The position numbers were made by a program, and so were the translations under genes. The notes under the pieces are model-generated. The model saw nothing but the letters and a program-made list of their open reading frames with translations. It was not told the DNA's origin and ran no database searches. Below, in pieces: positions 5,937-6,311 of a stretch of DNA of 6,311 bases (positions within the stretch are counted from its first letter, which is position 1; each line of letters opens with the position of its first letter). This DNA is from Mesorhizobium sp. (GTDB lineage Bacteria > Pseudomonadota > Alphaproteobacteria > Rhizobiales > Rhizobiaceae). The stretch is taken from contig JAUYMV010000254.1 of the NCBI GenBank assembly GCA_030698645.1, positions 1 through 6,311 on the forward strand. Direction: 5' to 3'.

Positions 5937-6311
5937 ATGCTTACATTCTACCATGCACCATGGTCGCGGGCTTCCGGGATGCTCTGGCTGCTCGAGGAAC
6001 TGGCCGTACCGTTCCGTATCGAGCTGGTGGACATCCGCGCCGAAGACGGCGTGCCGGAATCCTATCGCCGGATTCAGCCCAACAAGAAGGTGCCGGCGAT
6101 CGAGCATGACGGCGTGGTCATCACCGAACGCGCCGCGATCGCGACCTATCTCGCGGATGCGTTTCCTGACGCCGGCCTGGCGCCAGCGATCGGCGATCCG
6201 ATGCGCGGCCCTTATCTCACGATGAACGTCTATTGCGACGCGGTGCTCGACCCATGCGTCGCGGGCAAGGCGCACGGCCTGATGTATGCGAGCAACGACT
6301 ATTCGTTCGGC
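5937..6311 (+). CDS. Glutathione S-transferase, N-terminal part (runs off the window)
   Basis: The first 125 codons of a soluble glutathione S-transferase, cut by the window end; family members are usually about 200-230 residues, so roughly 80-100 are missing. The N-terminal thioredoxin-like domain begins LTFYHAPWSRASGMLWLLEE (2-21), the strand-turn-helix that holds the catalytic residue. Ser10 or Tyr5 are candidates for activating glutathione. NKKVPAI (49-55) contains the cis-proline (Pro53) that contacts the glutathione backbone. TERAAIATYLAD (63-74) matches the glutathione gamma-glutamyl-binding motif, usually ES-AI, here ERAAI. The all-helical C-terminal domain starts near residue 88 and is only partly present. 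It lies 155 bases after the dehydrogenase on the same strand, so cotranscription is possible but not shown. The likely role is conjugation or reduction of electrophiles with glutathione; the class and substrate cannot be set from this fragment. Confidence 0.9.
   Translation, partial: MLTFYHAPWSRASGMLWLLEELAVPFRIELVDIRAEDGVPESYRRIQPNKKVPAIEHDGVVITERAAIATYLADAFPDAGLAPAIGDPMRGPYLTMNVYCDAVLDPCVAGKAHGLMYASNDYSFG

Noticed and set aside
5788..6225. A 145-codon + strand frame beginning in the gap after the dehydrogenase, and a - strand frame at 5724-6275.
   Set aside because: Both overlap the glutathione transferase out of frame. The transferase has a strong ribosome binding site and family motifs; these frames have neither.
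1..6311. Searched for tRNA or rRNA genes, insertion sequences, integrases, CRISPR-like repeats, toxin-antitoxin or defence genes, and riboswitch-like leaders.
   Set aside because: None seen. Genes are intact and tightly packed, the gaps are short, and nothing suggests a mobile or accessory island or a new system.

Overview
The window reads as ordinary chromosome from a GC-rich alphaproteobacterium, most likely a rhizobial-type member of the Hyphomicrobiales. That placement is an inference from base composition, codon choice and protein style, not from a database match. About nine tenths of it is coding. It holds six genes, of which the first (3' end only) and the last (5' end only) are cut by the window edges.

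Positions 1-3396 (+) are the distal part of an ABC importer operon of the BMP/PnrA class, the family that takes up nucleosides or purines. In order: the C-terminal end of the ATPase, two permeases with the BPD_transp_2 fold, and a periplasmic substrate-binding protein. The genes are spaced 2, 3 and 46 bases apart, so the first three are probably translationally coupled. The binding protein comes last and has its own strong ribosome binding site. A very good intrinsic terminator follows it (3419-3447).

Positions 3465-4565 (-) converge on that terminator and encode an integral-membrane acyltransferase of the acyltransferase-3 family, which O-acylates cell-surface glycans or lipids. Its target cannot be read from the sequence.

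Positions 4566-4734 form a divergent intergenic region of 169 bases. It holds a sigma-54-like -24/-12 match reading toward the acyltransferase, a perfect short inverted repeat with an extra half-site 22 bases on, and a consensus TTGACA hexamer reading toward the right-hand genes.

Positions 4735-6311 (+) carry a zinc-independent medium-chain dehydrogenase/quinone oxidoreductase. After a 155-base gap containing a 10-bp hairpin comes the first 125 codons of a glutathione S-transferase. The pair suggests redox or xenobiotic detoxification, but this is inferred from family membership only.

I found no convincing undescribed system. The most useful second-look items are the regulatory signals in the divergent region and the unexplained hairpin before the transferase gene.
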